NCBI GenBank assembly: GCA_023213395.1
Contig: CM041465.1
Coordinates: 17,174,001-17,238,000 of the forward strand
Reading direction: 5' to 3'
From: Cycas panzhihuaensis
Lineage: Eukaryota > Cycadophyta
Length of the DNA stretch: 64,000 nucleotides
Part shown: in pieces, positions 11,018 through 22,690 of the stretch
Layout of the letters: the number at the start of each line of letters is the position of its first letter
How positions within the stretch are numbered: position 1 is the stretch's first letter
Position numbers and translations under genes: made by a program
The notes under the pieces: generated by a model
Databases searched by the model: none
The model's input: the letters and a program-made list of their open reading frames with translations, nothing else
Told to the model about the DNA's origin: nothing

Positions 11018-12062
11018 TGATAGAATCCACTAACCTATATGACTTAACAAAGGAGTTCTAAATTTGGAGTCGTACTTACAATATCTTCAATATTCTTCTT
11101 AGGGACTCCTCTCGCGTAATCGGTTCAACCTTTCAAGTTTTACTAGGATGTGGGAGAGGGTAAGCTAATGGAAATAATGACTTGTCTTATTTAGGTTTTT
11201 AGGTTTTGATATTGTTGTAAAGATGCAAAGCCAAGAGAGTAAGATAATACAATCAAAGAAACCATAAGATCAGACTCACATCAATCTTTTTATTTTTGTT
11301 TTTTATTTTTTATAATAAAATCTTAAACAAACACACTAAAAACTATGTATGCAAGTCCTTTTTTGTTGTTTTCAAAATAAAGATGCACATGCAACTCTGA
11401 AGTAGCTTTCCTACATGTACACTTTACTTCCAAAAGAGATGATACTATTTAAAATATAAAAATAACCACATAATCTTTATACAAATTTCTTTTTCAAAAG
11501 ATATTAATCTACATGCAATCTAGTTAATATGCTCCCAACTTTAATGCATGCAACTAATTCTTTTAAAAGTGATAAAATAATGCATAAGAAGAGAGAATCT
11601 TAAAGGAAACTACTACTATTTTATAATAATTTTCAGACTTATGAGATGATAGATAAGTCATAAATCTGAAGAATAATCATCCATGCAAGACTAATCAAAG
11701 GTTCTATAACAATTACGGTCGTGAGAGCTCTAAAAGGAATCCTTGAAACCAATATAAAAGTTGAAAATTAGAAATAATCCAACCAAACAATGCTATTAAC
11801 TTTTAATTCTCAGGACACAAGAGCTAACTTGAAAATAAAAGTGCATGCAATGATAGATGTAAGACAAATATTCTTTTCCTATTATAAAGAGCACCTTAAA
11901 ATGACAGTTTTCTTTTTACTTGACTAATATTTTCATATATTTTCCTTTAAAATAAGAGCAAAGAAGGAAGCATTAACAATCCAAAGAGGCCAAACTAGAG
12001 CCAAACCACACCAAACAAGAGTGATAATCCAATTAAAATATAGGTTGTGATGAGAGAGTGGG
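11018..12062 (-). repeat. Tat-C 3' LTR, distal part
   Basis: On the + strand it starts TGATAGAATCC. It contains TTAACAAAGGAGTTCTAAAT, which parallels the stretch ATCAACAAAGAGTTTTAGGA at the same place in the Tat-B LTR. Otherwise AT-rich and non-coding. The exact first base is uncertain by a few positions. Confidence 0.6.
12058..12062. repeat. Target-site duplication of Copia-2, left copy
   Basis: GTGGG; the right copy at 19796-19800 is GTAGG (one G to A change). Confidence 0.85.
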
Positions 12063-12360
12063 TGAAAAGAATGGATCTATCCTTCATCTCCATTCACTAA
12101 ACACAAAGGCAAATATGGGAGCAAAAGAGACTTGAGAGAAAGAAAGTAGCTTTCATAAAATGGGGAGGTAAGAATGAGCCTCCTTTATTGAGCTTTTACT
12201 TTTATATTAAGAGAGGGAGCATTAGAGTTAGGTGAAATAAAATTATACATAGTGCACATCAAAGTACATTTCACTTAAGTGATCTAATTTAAAGTTCACT
12301 TAAGACCCTTTGTAGAAATAATCAACTAATGTAATAGCCTTGTGATATTTACCCTTGTCA
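12063..12360 (-). repeat. Copia-2 3' LTR
   Basis: TGAAAAGAATGG...CCTTGTCA on the + strand. Direct repeat of 19498-19795, same length. Confidence 0.93.
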
Positions 12361-12376
12361 ATCTCCCCCCTTAATG
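12361..12376 (-). promoter_or_regulatory. Copia-2 polypurine tract
   Basis: Minus strand reads CATTAAGGGGGGAGAT, then the LTR. Confidence 0.9.
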
Positions 12377-12652
12377 GTAGAAAGTTATTTCATCCTATTT
12401 ATTCTATCCAATGAGGTCTTCATTTGAGCCTCTTACAAAGACACTTTTGTGGGAAACTCTCATGGGGAAGAAAACCTACAGATTTTCTAATCTACTAACG
12501 TAGCTCAGACAACTCTTTAAATAAATCTAGATAGCCAATCAATACAATGAATTGTAGTTGAAATCTACTCAGTCTCCATATACCATTTGGTCACCCCCCA
12601 TGCCCTTTTAAGTTTTCATATGTTCTGATTTTCTAAAATGATACAACCCTTA

Positions 12653-12757
12653 TCCTTTCGCACCCACAAGGGGTTTTTATGAATGGGATAGAGCAAAGAC
12701 TTACTCTTGTCCTTCCACACTCACAAGGGGTTTTCATGAATGAGACAGAGTATGATG
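12653..12757. repeat. Two-copy tandem repeat of about 56 bp
   Basis: Two adjacent units share CACAAGGGGTTTT.ATGAATG, between the RNase H end and the polypurine tract of Copia-2. Confidence 0.8.
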
Positions 12758-12821
12758 GTCCTATTATCATCTCCTTCAATTAGTCAAAGATGGAGGTCCT
12801 AAGGCTGAGTTGCTTTCGAAA

Positions 12822-13330
12822 CTATTCAAACTTCACCCTCTTTAGTGGTTTGGTGATGATATCATCCACTTGATCTACTATGGGACAGTACTCCAGTTGA
12901 ATTATGCCATCATAAACTAGTTCTCTAATCTTATGGAATTTCATACTTATATATTTGTTACAATCATGAAATACATGATTTTTAACCATTTGGATTACAG
13001 ATTGATCATCTTCATGTAAGCTAGTAGAACTTATTTGGGTGGAATTTAATGTATTCAATACTTTTCTAAGCTATATCACCTCCTTGTTTATCTCAAAAGC
13101 AGTAATATATTTAGCTTCAGTAGTTTAAGACTTAACTATTTTCTGTCGTCTAGATCTCCATAATATTGGTGCTGTTTGAAGAAATGTTATGTACCCAGAT
13201 GTAGATCTTCCTATGTGTTTATCTCTAGAAAAGTATGAGTCTATGTATATATAAAGTTTAAATTCTGCATTAGGTTCATACAATAGACCATATTTGTTGG
13301 TCATCTTTAGGTACCTCAAGCCTCGTATTA
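12822..13330 (-). pseudogene. pol: Copia-2 RNase H remnant
   Basis: Minus-strand frames 13319-13125 and 13058-12822 give MRYLKMTNKYGLLYEPN, then the RNase H block with KHIGRSTSGYITFLQTAPIL and the DDQSVIQMVKN and HKIRELV motifs of copia RNase H C-termini. The central Asp-rich segment reads YIDSYFSRDKH. The two frames are separated by a stop (KS-TTEAKYI, Gln codon decayed). Non-functional. Confidence 0.9.
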
Positions 13331-14400
13331 TAGCTTGCCAGTAATTCTACTTAGGATTTATCATGAATCTTGAAAGAATGCCAACATAGTGTGTAATATC
13401 TAGCCTTATGTTGGTAGTATAGATAAGACTACCTACAAGTTACCTGTAGAGTGTTACGTTTACCTCCCTAGTGTCACCATCAACTAAGAGTTTAATATTA
13501 GGTTCCATAGGTGTATCCACTAGTCGAGCACCTTCCAACTAAAAACTGAAACTTTGTTAGAAGATCGTTGATATATTTTTCTTAGGAGAGAAAGATTTTT
13601 CTATTCTTTTGAGTTACTTCAATTCCTAAGTAATATTTCATCAACTTGAGGTCAAACAATTCAAAAGTTTTAGCAAGGTGTGTCTTCAATTGGTTGATTA
13701 CCTATTCACTATTCCCCATTATTAGCATATCATCGACAAAGATTAAGAGGTAAGTGACTTTATCATTTTAGTACTTGATGAATAATGTTGCATCAATATC
13801 TTAATAATCACAAACCCCATATCGAAGTTGCCTCATTTATTTAGACAACTTGGTAAACCAAGTACAAGGGGCTTAGTTTAGGTCATATAAGGACTTTCTG
13901 AGCCTACGAACCTTATGGTCATAATTGACAATCTTATATCCTTCTGGCTAATTCATGTAAATTACTTCTTTAAGGTCCCCATTAAGAAATGTAGTCTTAA
14001 CATCATGTTGGTGGATTTTATAACCCTATTCAGCAGCTAAGGCTATAAGAGCTCTAATTGTAGGCCACTTGGTTGTAGGACCAAATATTTCATTATAGTC
14101 AATGGCTTTGCATGAATCCTTTTGCTACCAACCTCGCCTTATGTTTTTCTAGGGTGCCATATAATTTGTACTTATCTTTTAACACCCATTTATTTTGAAC
14201 TACCTTTCTTCCAAGTGGTAGATCAACAAGCTCCCATGTATCGTTCTTGATAAGAGATTAGTACTCTTCATTCATGGCATTTCTCCAAGCTATATGCTTT
14301 ACATCTTCTTGGTACGTTAGAGGTTCTTCACTAAGAGCAAGGTGCAATTTTACTAGTTCAAGTTCAACATAAAGTGATTCATACATCCTTACTCTATGGA
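13331..14400 (-). pseudogene. pol: Copia-2 reverse transcriptase remnant
   Basis: Readable blocks on the minus strand: HIAWRNAMNEEY, NDTWELVDLP, QNKWVLKDKYK, EKHKARLVAKGF, and the active site LIFVDDMLIM near 13725-13755, with both Asp residues kept. Then TFELFDLKLMKYYLGIE. Between these blocks the frame is lost repeatedly by stops and small indels. The palm A motif around 13980-14010 is unreadable in one frame. Confidence 0.88.
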
Positions 14401-16140
14401 CACTTCCAGTGTCAATTTTACCGACCTCATCTGGTCATATGTCCTTGTGTAGCTAGTAGGTTTCATGAAAACCTCGAGTTGGGAATGAGGTTTTCATTTC
14501 CATAGCCTCTTGGTATTTATTTTAATCCTAAAAAGGATCATATGAAATGTTTGGCACAAAGGAAGTTGATGATGTTAGAGAAGATGGTCCAGCCACTGAT
14601 GTTGGAGAAGATTGTACTTCTACTATGGTTTTACCTTTGTTAACTTGGCTATGTACAAATGATGGTGTTCAATGTGTACACATTGGCTGGGAGTCATAGC
14701 TTATATCCTCTGGGGCTCTATTTTCATATTCCAATTGAGGAACTATTAAGCATCTCCCTCCCTAAATTTTAGAATCTGGATATCAAATTTAGTAGCATCA
14801 TTAAATCAATATGAAGGTCTCTTGGAGTCAAGTCTAAGTAATTAATCTTGAGTCTCTATAAAGATAACATCTCTAGTGATGATAATTTTACATTATAAAG
14901 GTATAAAAACCTTGTACCCCTTTTTGTCCATAGGGTATCTAACAAAGATGCCTTTGAGGGCTCTATCTTGGAGCTTATTTCTCTGTTCCTCCAGAATGTA
15001 AGCATAATAAGTAGAGCCAAAATTTCTGAAGTGGGAGATAGAGGGAATTTGTTTATACCACATTTCATGTGGAGAGGGACTGAGCTTGGAGGGACTAATA
15101 GTGTTGATGCAATACACAGTAGTCCAAATAGGCTTAGCCTAAAGATAGATAGGGATATCCTTATATACTAGCATAACACGAGCCATGTTTATAATGGTCC
15201 TATTCATGTGCTTAACAACTCCATTTTACTAGGGTGTACCTACAATAATGGTCTAATATTTAATTCCATGCTGACATAGGTATAATTTAAACTCATTGGA
15301 TGTGTACACATCACCATTGTCAGTCCTGAGCATTTTGATCTTGAATCTAGATTCATTTTCAATGCAGGCCTTGAAAGCTTGAAATATAGAAAAAAACTTC
15401 ATCTTTCTTTGTAAGAAAAGTAACCCATACTTTCTTGGTAAAATCATCAATGAAATTAATATAGTACCACTTCTATTCGAGAGAAGGGATAGGCATAGGA
15501 CCACATATATCTAAGTGTATAACCTGTAATGGTTGGCTAGATTTCCATTGACTATAAGGAAAGGGTTATCTTTGAGATTTGGTAATGATACATGCTTCGC
15601 ATTTGAAGGGCTTAGTAGAAAGCCTAGCCATACCAAGAAGAGTGACATGTAGTTCTCTTAAATGATCAATTTTAATATGGCCCATATGAGCATGCAATAG
15701 GGCCACTTGGGACAACATTTGAGGAGCCAAGGTTGTGGTAAAAGTAGAGTCATCATCAACATAGTTAGTTTCAGAGGATGATGAGCTAGTTAGGTGAAAA
15801 AGCTTGCCATCAAGAATTCTAGTCATAACCATAATATTTAAAGGAGGGTAAATAACACAAAGAGTTTGATTACTTGTAGTTACACTCAAATCAAAATCAT
15901 GAGAGACAAGGATGGATAGGAAGAGCAAGTTTTGCTTCAGAGCAATAAAATATAAAACATCAACAAGGGTAAAATCTAGAAGGCCTAGGAGTTTTAGGTA
16001 AATAATTCCAAGTCCTTTGACTGGCTAAGATGATTTGTCATCCATGTGTACAACACCATGAACTTTAGAGTCAAAATCTTGAAAGAACTAGTGATGACAA
16101 GTCATATATTATTTTGCTCATGTATCCATGATTTGCGATG
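14401..16140 (-). pseudogene. pol: Copia-2 protease and integrase remnant
   Basis: Protease near 16090-16135 reads MDT-AK-YMTCHH: the Asp is kept but the Gly codon is a stop. The GAG-pre-integrase block and zinc finger lie in 15928-15566, with HAHMGHIKIDHLREL and the Cys pair FKCEACIITKSQR. The integrase core starts DICGPMP, with YYINFIDDFTKKVW at about 15420-15480. The C-terminal block KGIFVRYPMDKKGYKVFIPL lies at 14893-14960. Many stops. Confidence 0.88.
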
Positions 16141-16344
16141 AAGTATTTAAAGTGGCACTATTTCCAACTCCAAGTGGTGAAGGTAAAAGTGAATAAGCAT
16201 AGCCACAATGAGCTTCAATATACTTAGGGGATCTATCGACAACATTTGATGAAGTGGTCCTAATTCTTTGAAGGTGTGCATGAGCAAATTGAGTTCCACC
16301 AAAACCATCTTCAAAAGAAATATTATCAACATTATGTGCATCAT

Positions 16345-17343
16345 GGCTTTGTTAATAGCTTAGTAGTTTATTAGTGGTAGTTCTACAATTTTTAGTATAG
16401 TGTCCTTTCCTATTATACCTTTGGCACATAATTATTTGATTTCTAGTCCCATAAGAAGTATTGGGCTAGTTGGATTATCTTTGATCACTAGATTTGGGTA
16501 TAGGTTGATTATTTTAGCCTTGAACTTGAGATTATTTTATTAAAGTCGAGGAGCTTGTTGACCAAGAGGACATTGTCCTTGTTGTCTACCTATACCTCTT
16601 CCATGAGAATTACCACCTCTGCAAGAGTATTAACCTAGGTTTTTGGTATAACATAGATCTTCTTCCACTTCAAAAGCAACATCAGTTAGATCAGATGTAG
16701 TGGAAAAGTTGGTATCAAAGGTCTTATTAAATTCAATGAACTTATCAGCAAGATCCTCAAAGATTAGGGTCTTCAAAATGCCACTAGATTGAAGACTTCC
16801 CAGTAAATTTTTGTAATCTAGGATATGGAGACATGATTGAATCAAGAAAGGCCATGTAATGCATTGAGTTTTGAAATCTTTATTAATGGCTTGCTTGATT
16901 AGATGAAGGAGATTAATTGTCTCACTTACATGTCCTTTCTGCATTTTTAATTTATTCATCTTTAGCACTAAGTGAATAAATTCTAAGTTTGATTTAGTAT
17001 TAAAGTTATTCTTAAGAACTTCAAGAACTTTCCATGATATATCATATTCAAATTCATCAATGAGATTATGCAGGGAATAATTAGTAATAAGAAGTATCTC
17101 TGCATAAGTTTTATCATCATCAAATTCCCATTAACATTTAGCTATAGCTTAAGTAGGAGAAATTAGAGCACCTCCTCGAAAGGTAATTGAGGTAGTTGTA
17201 GCTACAAGAAATGGTATAGGTTACAAGTGATGTCTCCAAAGACCTTCATACTTTGCAACATTTTTGACACTAGTGAACCATATGTCCCAATTTTCTTTGT
17301 TTTTTAAAATATAGTTTAGATTTTACTTGAACTGTGAAGACAT
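16345..17343 (-). pseudogene. gag: Copia-2 gag remnant
   Basis: Starts at the minus-strand ATG at 17343 (MSSQF, then KENWDIW). An open core at 16968-16630 has the gag helices (IKQAINKDFKTQCITWPF, DLADKFIEF). A zinc knuckle lies at 16385-16426, reading CQRYNRKGHYTKNC, where the second Cys is Tyr. The same residue is lost the same way in Copia-1. Stops throughout. Confidence 0.85.
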
Positions 17344-17504
17344 GGTGTCTTTTAAGAAGGGAAGAAATGAACAAGGGATTATAAAAGTAATGACAATAAA
17401 TGACTAATCATTGTTTATAAATAGGAGATGCAATGAAGTAGTATAACAGAAGGAAGAAGAAGTGAGAATGGTTGCTCAAAGATGAAGTGAGTAACTTAGA
17501 GAAA

Positions 17505-17775
17505 AGTCACCAATACATGTGACAAATATTAACCTGACACAGTAAGAATATGAGAAGCACTATGATGAAAATTAGCCACTAACACTTGTGGTAAATATTA
17601 ATATGATGCAACAGGAATATGAGAAGAACTACAATGAAAATTAGCCACTAATACTTGTCGTAAATATTAACCTAACATAGTAGGAATATGAGAAGCAGTA
17701 TGATAAAAATTGGCCACTAACACTTTTGGCAAATATTAAACTGATATAACAGGAATATAATAAGCAGTATGATTA
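17505..17775. repeat. Minisatellite, about 69 bp x 4
   Basis: Four adjacent diverged units, each with GCCACTAA.ACTT.T, AAATATTAA and GGAATATGAGAAG at fixed spacing. Confidence 0.9.
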
Positions 17776-18644
17776 TAATTACACTATGGATCACTTTTTA
17801 CAAATAAGTAAGTGATCAATGTACACGATTGTAGGCCAATGTGGAAGCTGATATCATTGGGTGTGCACAACTTGAAACTCAAATGTAAGATGCATAATCA
17901 ACCCAATAACCTCTAACTTATGTCCAACATGTAGTTGAGGTTGTTAAAGGGATGCTTAGGCTTTTAGTAGAATTAAGTTGGTCTTCACCCACAATACTTG
18001 TAATTGTACATGGTGATGAAATCCAAGTCACAATAGAGCCTAGGTACTCCTAATCCTCACCCAATTCACCAATGAGTAGTTATATATCTCCTCTAAAGAG
18101 TGGTACATGCATACCCATGGCTATGAAGGATATTAGATTGGGTATATTTTAATCTTATATTAAAGTTTCAGTTTTCCCAGTTAGTTATTAGGATGATCCT
18201 TGATTGAGGCACAATGGTATAGCTAACCAAACCTCACCAATATTCTAGTTGAGTCCAGTCCCAACTTGAAACTGACACCTCCTTTGTGGCACAATATTCT
18301 ACCAACCAAGGTATCTGAACCTTGGCAAGTATGTGAATAGGTGTAAAATAGTGGATAATAGTGTACATAATGCATTCCTTTTAGGAAGAGTGAAAAGATT
18401 ATCAAATTTACATCAAACATATATTTAATTGAAAATAGAATGCTTGTTTGGAGTGTCTTTAGAGTGCTTGCTTGAAGTGATTTTGGAGTGCTAAAATGTA
18501 ATCATGATAAGTGAGTGAGGACATTAGATATTACTCTAACCCACATGTTTTTTTACTCATTTTTACAATGGGCTTTTAAGCCTTATAAAAAGAAGGAAGA
18601 AAATTTCTTCACTTTCTTTTTAATACAAAAAAAAAAAGTAGTCT

Positions 18645-18985
18645 TCACTAAATCAACAATAACTTTCTCCTACAATAATGAAATAGGATGCCAACTTTTG
18701 TGCTATAAACTAAACTTAGAGCTTCATCTTTAAGAAGTGGAATTAGGTCCAAATGAGTTTTAAAAAAATTTTAGTAGTCCCACAAAGTTAGGAGAATATA
18801 TTTTTCTAGAATTCTTACTAAAAATAATTGTTACTTACTAAAACAACAATAACTTTCTCATATGACATCAAAATTAGGTGTTGATTTTTATGATAGAAAG
18901 TAGACTAAGAGCCTTATATTTAAAAATTAGAATTAAATTAATTAGAGCTCTGTAGAAGATTTTGTAGACCTATGAAGTTTCGTAA
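18645..18985. repeat. Diverged direct duplication, about 150-190 bp x 2
   Basis: Both copies carry CAACAATAACTTTCTC near the start, an AGAGC.T block in the middle, and a block ending with a GTAG(T/A)CC..(C/T).AAGTT motif. Confidence 0.75.
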
Positions 18986-19483
18986 GTAAATCTTATTTTT
19001 GCTAAAATTTTAGCTTGCTAATATCTCATTAACACATGATATCGTATGAAATTTCTATCATTTTTTAATCAAAAGGATCCTAATATAGGCAAGGTGAGAG
19101 AATACAATGATGGATATTTTAAATGGCTCCAAATTAAAAAAAAAAAATGGTAGAACCTCCCCTTACAAACATTACTCTAAAAGCTAGAAAAATTTTGGTA
19201 ACATTTCCCCTTATTAAATGGATTAAAGAGGGGAAAGAAAAGAAGAATGATATAGCATAAATGGCCATCAAAGGATAAGAATCCTTAGGCCTTATAACTC
19301 CTTATATTATACTTCCAAACTTGTAAAAGAGAAAGGGAAAGTAAACAATACTAAATATGCTATGATAAAAACTTAAAAATATTTCTAAATCCACTTTCAC
19401 AATCTCCTTCATGACATGGATTGTGGGGGAGAAGGAAGTGATGACTCCATTGCAAGTACAAGTGCAAAATATGAAGGAAGCAA

Positions 19484-19495
19484 GCTTTGATACCA
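19484..19495 (-). promoter_or_regulatory. Copia-2 primer binding site
   Basis: Minus strand TGGTATCAAAGC, two bases inside the 5' LTR. iMet-type with one change from TGGTATCAGAGC. Confidence 0.88.
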
Positions 19496-19497
19496 CA

Positions 19498-19795
19498 TGA
19501 AAAGAGTGGATCTATCCTTCATCTCCATACACTAAATACAAAGGCAAATATAGGAGAAAGAGAGACTTGACAGAAAGAAAGTAGTTCTCATAAAATGGGG
19601 AGGTAAGAATGAGCCTCCTCCATTGAGCTTTTACTTTTATATTGAGAGAGGAAGCATTAGAGTTAGGTGAAATGAAATTACATATAATGCACATGAAAGT
19701 GCATTTTACTTAAGTAATCTAATCTAAAGTTCACTTAAGACCCTTTTTAGAAATAATCAACTAATGTAATGACCTTGTGATATTAACCCCTTTTA
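19498..19795 (-). repeat. Copia-2 5' LTR
   Basis: TGAAAAGAGTGG...CCCCTTTTA on the + strand, direct repeat of 12063-12360. The terminal CA has decayed to TA. Confidence 0.92.
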
Positions 19796-19800
19796 GTAGG
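19796..19800. repeat. Target-site duplication of Copia-2, right copy
   Basis: GTAGG versus GTGGG at 12058-12062. Confidence 0.85.
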
Positions 19801-20968
19801 AAGGAGTAGCTAGATCTATAGTGGAGAGATGACCATGCTCTATGCTAGTTTATCCTTAAGGAACTCCACAAAGGGAAGACCTTTCAACATATATTTTCAG
19901 TAACAAAAGTCCAAATAGCAGTCTAATAACAATAAGGCAATAAAAAGAAATAATTCTGAGCTAAAATTACCCTCAAAACTTCATGAAATAAGCTTGAAAG
20001 TTAATAGAGAAGATCTTACAAAATTAAAAGAAGTTTGAAGTATAAATTGATCAAGATCCAAGAAAGTAGAAGTTCAAACCATCAACAATCGAGTAGCAGT
20101 GTCTTAGCAACAAAATTTCTTCGAGATTTCACCCAATAGACTTTAGAAAATTAAATCTTCAAAGCCATAGTATCAATCCTCAAGAATTCTCTAAAGAAAT
20201 TCACGAAATCTCACAACTAGAGAAAGAATCACTTCTTCTCTAATTATCAACAACCATAACTCTCTAAACACTTTTGGGTATAAAAAGGACTAAATTCCAT
20301 CACATTTGGGCAGCGACATGTATAATTTTGGCATGTTAGCCTAATTTTCTATTACATGGCAGTGAAAAACACAATCCGTCATGTTTTTCAGCTACCAAAA
20401 ATGTAATTTTATTCTAAAAACATGATTGGTAGTGTTTTTCAGCTACCCCAAAAATACAATTTTATTCTAAAAATGTGATCAGTCATATTTTTTACAGGGT
20501 GGAAAATTTGATTTCAATAAAGTGATAATTTGACCAAAAATTGATAAAAGTTAGCATTAAATAAGTTTCCAATCATAAAAATGAGTTCACAAAAGAGTGA
20601 ACAAACCTAGAATGAGGTGAAATGCATTAAGAATAGGCCTAAAGAGGTGATAAATAATAGAAACATAGGTGAAACCTCAAAAATAAGATAAAAACAACTG
20701 AGTTTAAAGGAAGTATGAAGTCAAGTTAGTTATAAAGAAAACTTTGTCACTATAGTTTATGTCATCAGTAAAATTATAGGAATACAAGTTAATCACATCA
20801 TTCATTATAGTTTATCAATCAATAATCATACATTATTTCAACAAAACAAGCCCCAATCCATGAAATACAATCAACATACATCAACTACCATCAATAAAAC
20901 CATATAACAAGCATCAATTTACCAACATGATCTAAATGCATATGAAGAGACTAGGTTTTAGTGAAACA
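19801..20968 (-). repeat. Tat-C 3' LTR, proximal part with U3 motifs
   Basis: Minus strand starts TGTTTCAC at 20968. A TATA-like CTTTTTATACCC lies near 20277-20290. Just upstream of it (20330-20510) are repeated TGTTTTTCAGCTACC and AAAACATGATT motifs in both orientations. Similar motifs reappear at 22390-22625, in front of the antisense gene. Confidence 0.7.
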
Positions 20969-20982
20969 TTTGCCCCCTTAGC
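20969..20982 (-). promoter_or_regulatory. Tat-C polypurine tract
   Basis: Minus strand GTGCTAAGGGGGCAAA precedes TGTTTCAC. Same design as in Tat-A and Tat-B. Confidence 0.8.
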
Positions 20983-22389
20983 ACCTGAGGCTCCTATTCT
21001 ATAAAGAGACATAGGATGATGAACGGTAGCAATGATGTGGGTGTTGGTTGTTCTAGTGAGAATTATAGAAACTAATGAAATGTATGAATGATAGGGTAAT
21101 ACTTCTCCATGGTGGGATGAAATCTTGATTGGAACTTGGTTCAAAGAAGTTTATATTATTAGAGTTACTCAAAAGGATTGAGTAATATTGACCAAAAGAG
21201 GTGTCATTTATATCTCTTACCTAAAAGGATTAGGCATCTATCAAATTACCTAAAAGGACTATGTATCTTTTAAATTACCCATAAAGATTGGGTATCAACC
21301 ATATCACCCAAAAAGACTGGGTATTCAACTCATACACATCACTATATTTCTCTCTCTCTCTCTCTTTTTTCCCCTGAAGGAATTAGGTGCCTAACATTAT
21401 CAAAAAGCCTATCTAATGCCCACAAACTGGATGGGACTTTCTACTTTGAAATAAATGCTATCTACTGCCCATAAACTAGATGAGAGTTCATCAGTAAACG
21501 TCCATAAACTGGATGGGCTTCTAATATATGCCTAGTCATAGTTTATCTCTTATTAATTATGTATTGGAGGGAAATCTTTTTGCTAGATCAAAAAGGATGG
21601 ACTATCATAGTTTAAGCTCATTAACAGGTGATGTTTCGGAGTAAACCCATTATAGTTTAGCCTTGTTAATGGGATGAAGGCTTTCAGAGGCTGATTATCT
21701 TCTTTTAACCTCATTAACAATCAAATTCAGAGGGATCCCTATCATAGTTTAGGCTCACTAACAAGTATAGAGGCCTCAAAACGTGGTCTTATTATAGTTT
21801 ATACTCATTAATAAGTAAATGGAAGCTCAGAGTAAGTGTTCTATCCTAGTTTATTCATCACCAGGCACTTAAAAGCTTAGGGTTGGTTGTCCTTATCATA
21901 GTTTATACTCATTAACAAGGAAATAGAGGCTTAGAGTTCATTCCTGTTGAAGATAGACATATTGTTCGATGACATAGGGATGAACTATTAATCAAACTTC
22001 AACAAGAGAATAGAGAAAGAGTGTAAATAACCTTTAAGTAACACCAACTTTATTAGAATGAAGAAGAACATGTTCATAATCAACATAAATTTGGAGATGA
22101 TTGTGATTGAATTGGAGTATGCTTCCTTTTGATAGATTGAATGATTAGCCTGGATGATTTCACCAGTAAAAAAGGCAAAAAAGGGCTAGAAAGGGCCCTT
22201 TATATGTAAGAAAGTTGATAAAGAAATCAATTCATTTGGATGAGGATGAAGAAGGAAAAGGAGTATTCCCTGAGGAGATTTTCCTTCATTGAGTGGGATT
22301 TCAGGCTCTTTTAGCTACGTGGTAAGCTCCAGAGCATGAGGCAGAGGATAATAGAGTAGTGAGCAAGGTACCTAGTGAGTGAAATAGTC
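20983..22389. other. Tat-C untranslated region with minisatellite-like repeats
   Basis: No coding sequence recognised. Two repeat blocks stand out. The first, 21170-21335, has about four units of roughly 35-50 bp with ACC.AAAAGGA.T.GGTAT. The second, about 21535-21940, has about seven units of roughly 60 bp with TATCATAGTTTA..CTCATTAACAAG. One unit of the second motif is also present at the same position in Tat-A (about 25760-25800) and Tat-B (about 43015-43055), so the array is a local expansion of a family sequence. Confidence 0.75.
21535..21940. repeat. Expanded 'ATAGTTTA..CTCATTAAC' array
   Basis: About seven diverged units of about 60 bp. The related single unit in Tat-A reads CCATAGTTTTACCTCATTAG. 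Confidence 0.75.
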
Positions 22390-22625
22390 TATATTTTTTT
22401 TATTTATGGTGAAAAACATGATAATACAGTGTAAAAAATATAGGCACTATACTAAAAACATGATTTTATAATGAAAAACATGATTAAATAGTGAAAACTG
22501 TGACTTCACTATTTTGGCCATCAGAAGAAGTCATGTTTTTCACTGTGAAATCATGGTTTTCATAGTGAAATCACGTTTTTCATTATGAAACTATGTTTTT
22601 TGTAGGGAAACTATGTTTTCTAATT
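22390..22625. promoter_or_regulatory. Array of direct and inverted ATG-core motifs upstream of the Tat-C antisense gene
   Basis: Forward units of the type GTGAAAAACATGAT (about 22390-22490) are followed by reversed units such as ATCATGTTTTTCAC-like (about 22535-22615), meeting in a dyad. Closely similar motifs lie in the Tat-C LTR just upstream of its TATA-like box. A role as a promoter or protein-binding array is inference. Confidence 0.55.
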
Positions 22626-22690
22626 TTCCAAAGATATTTTTAAATATTAAAAAGTTTCTCCTAGTCATATGAGATCTTTGACGCAAAGTG

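Larger units (their letters stand above)
17344..19483 (-). other. Copia-2 long leader
   Basis: About 2.1 kb between primer site and gag. It holds a 69-bp minisatellite (17505-17775) and a diverged direct duplication (18645-18985). No protein-coding similarity recognised. Copia-1 also has a leader of this length, but I see no sequence similarity between the two. Confidence 0.65.
12063..19795 (-). mobile_element. Copia-2: full-length but dead Ty1/copia retrotransposon
   Basis: 7733-bp minus-strand element with two 298-bp LTRs, iMet-type primer site, polypurine tract and gag-PR-IN-RT-RH order. The LTRs differ at roughly 30 positions by eye. The leader is about 2.1 kb, with a 69-bp minisatellite. 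It is inserted in the Tat-C LTR. A third LTR of this family begins at 63976. Confidence 0.95.

Noticed and set aside
17505-17775. CRISPR-like array
   Set aside because: Units of 69 bp are contiguous and diverged, with no unique spacers; a plant minisatellite.
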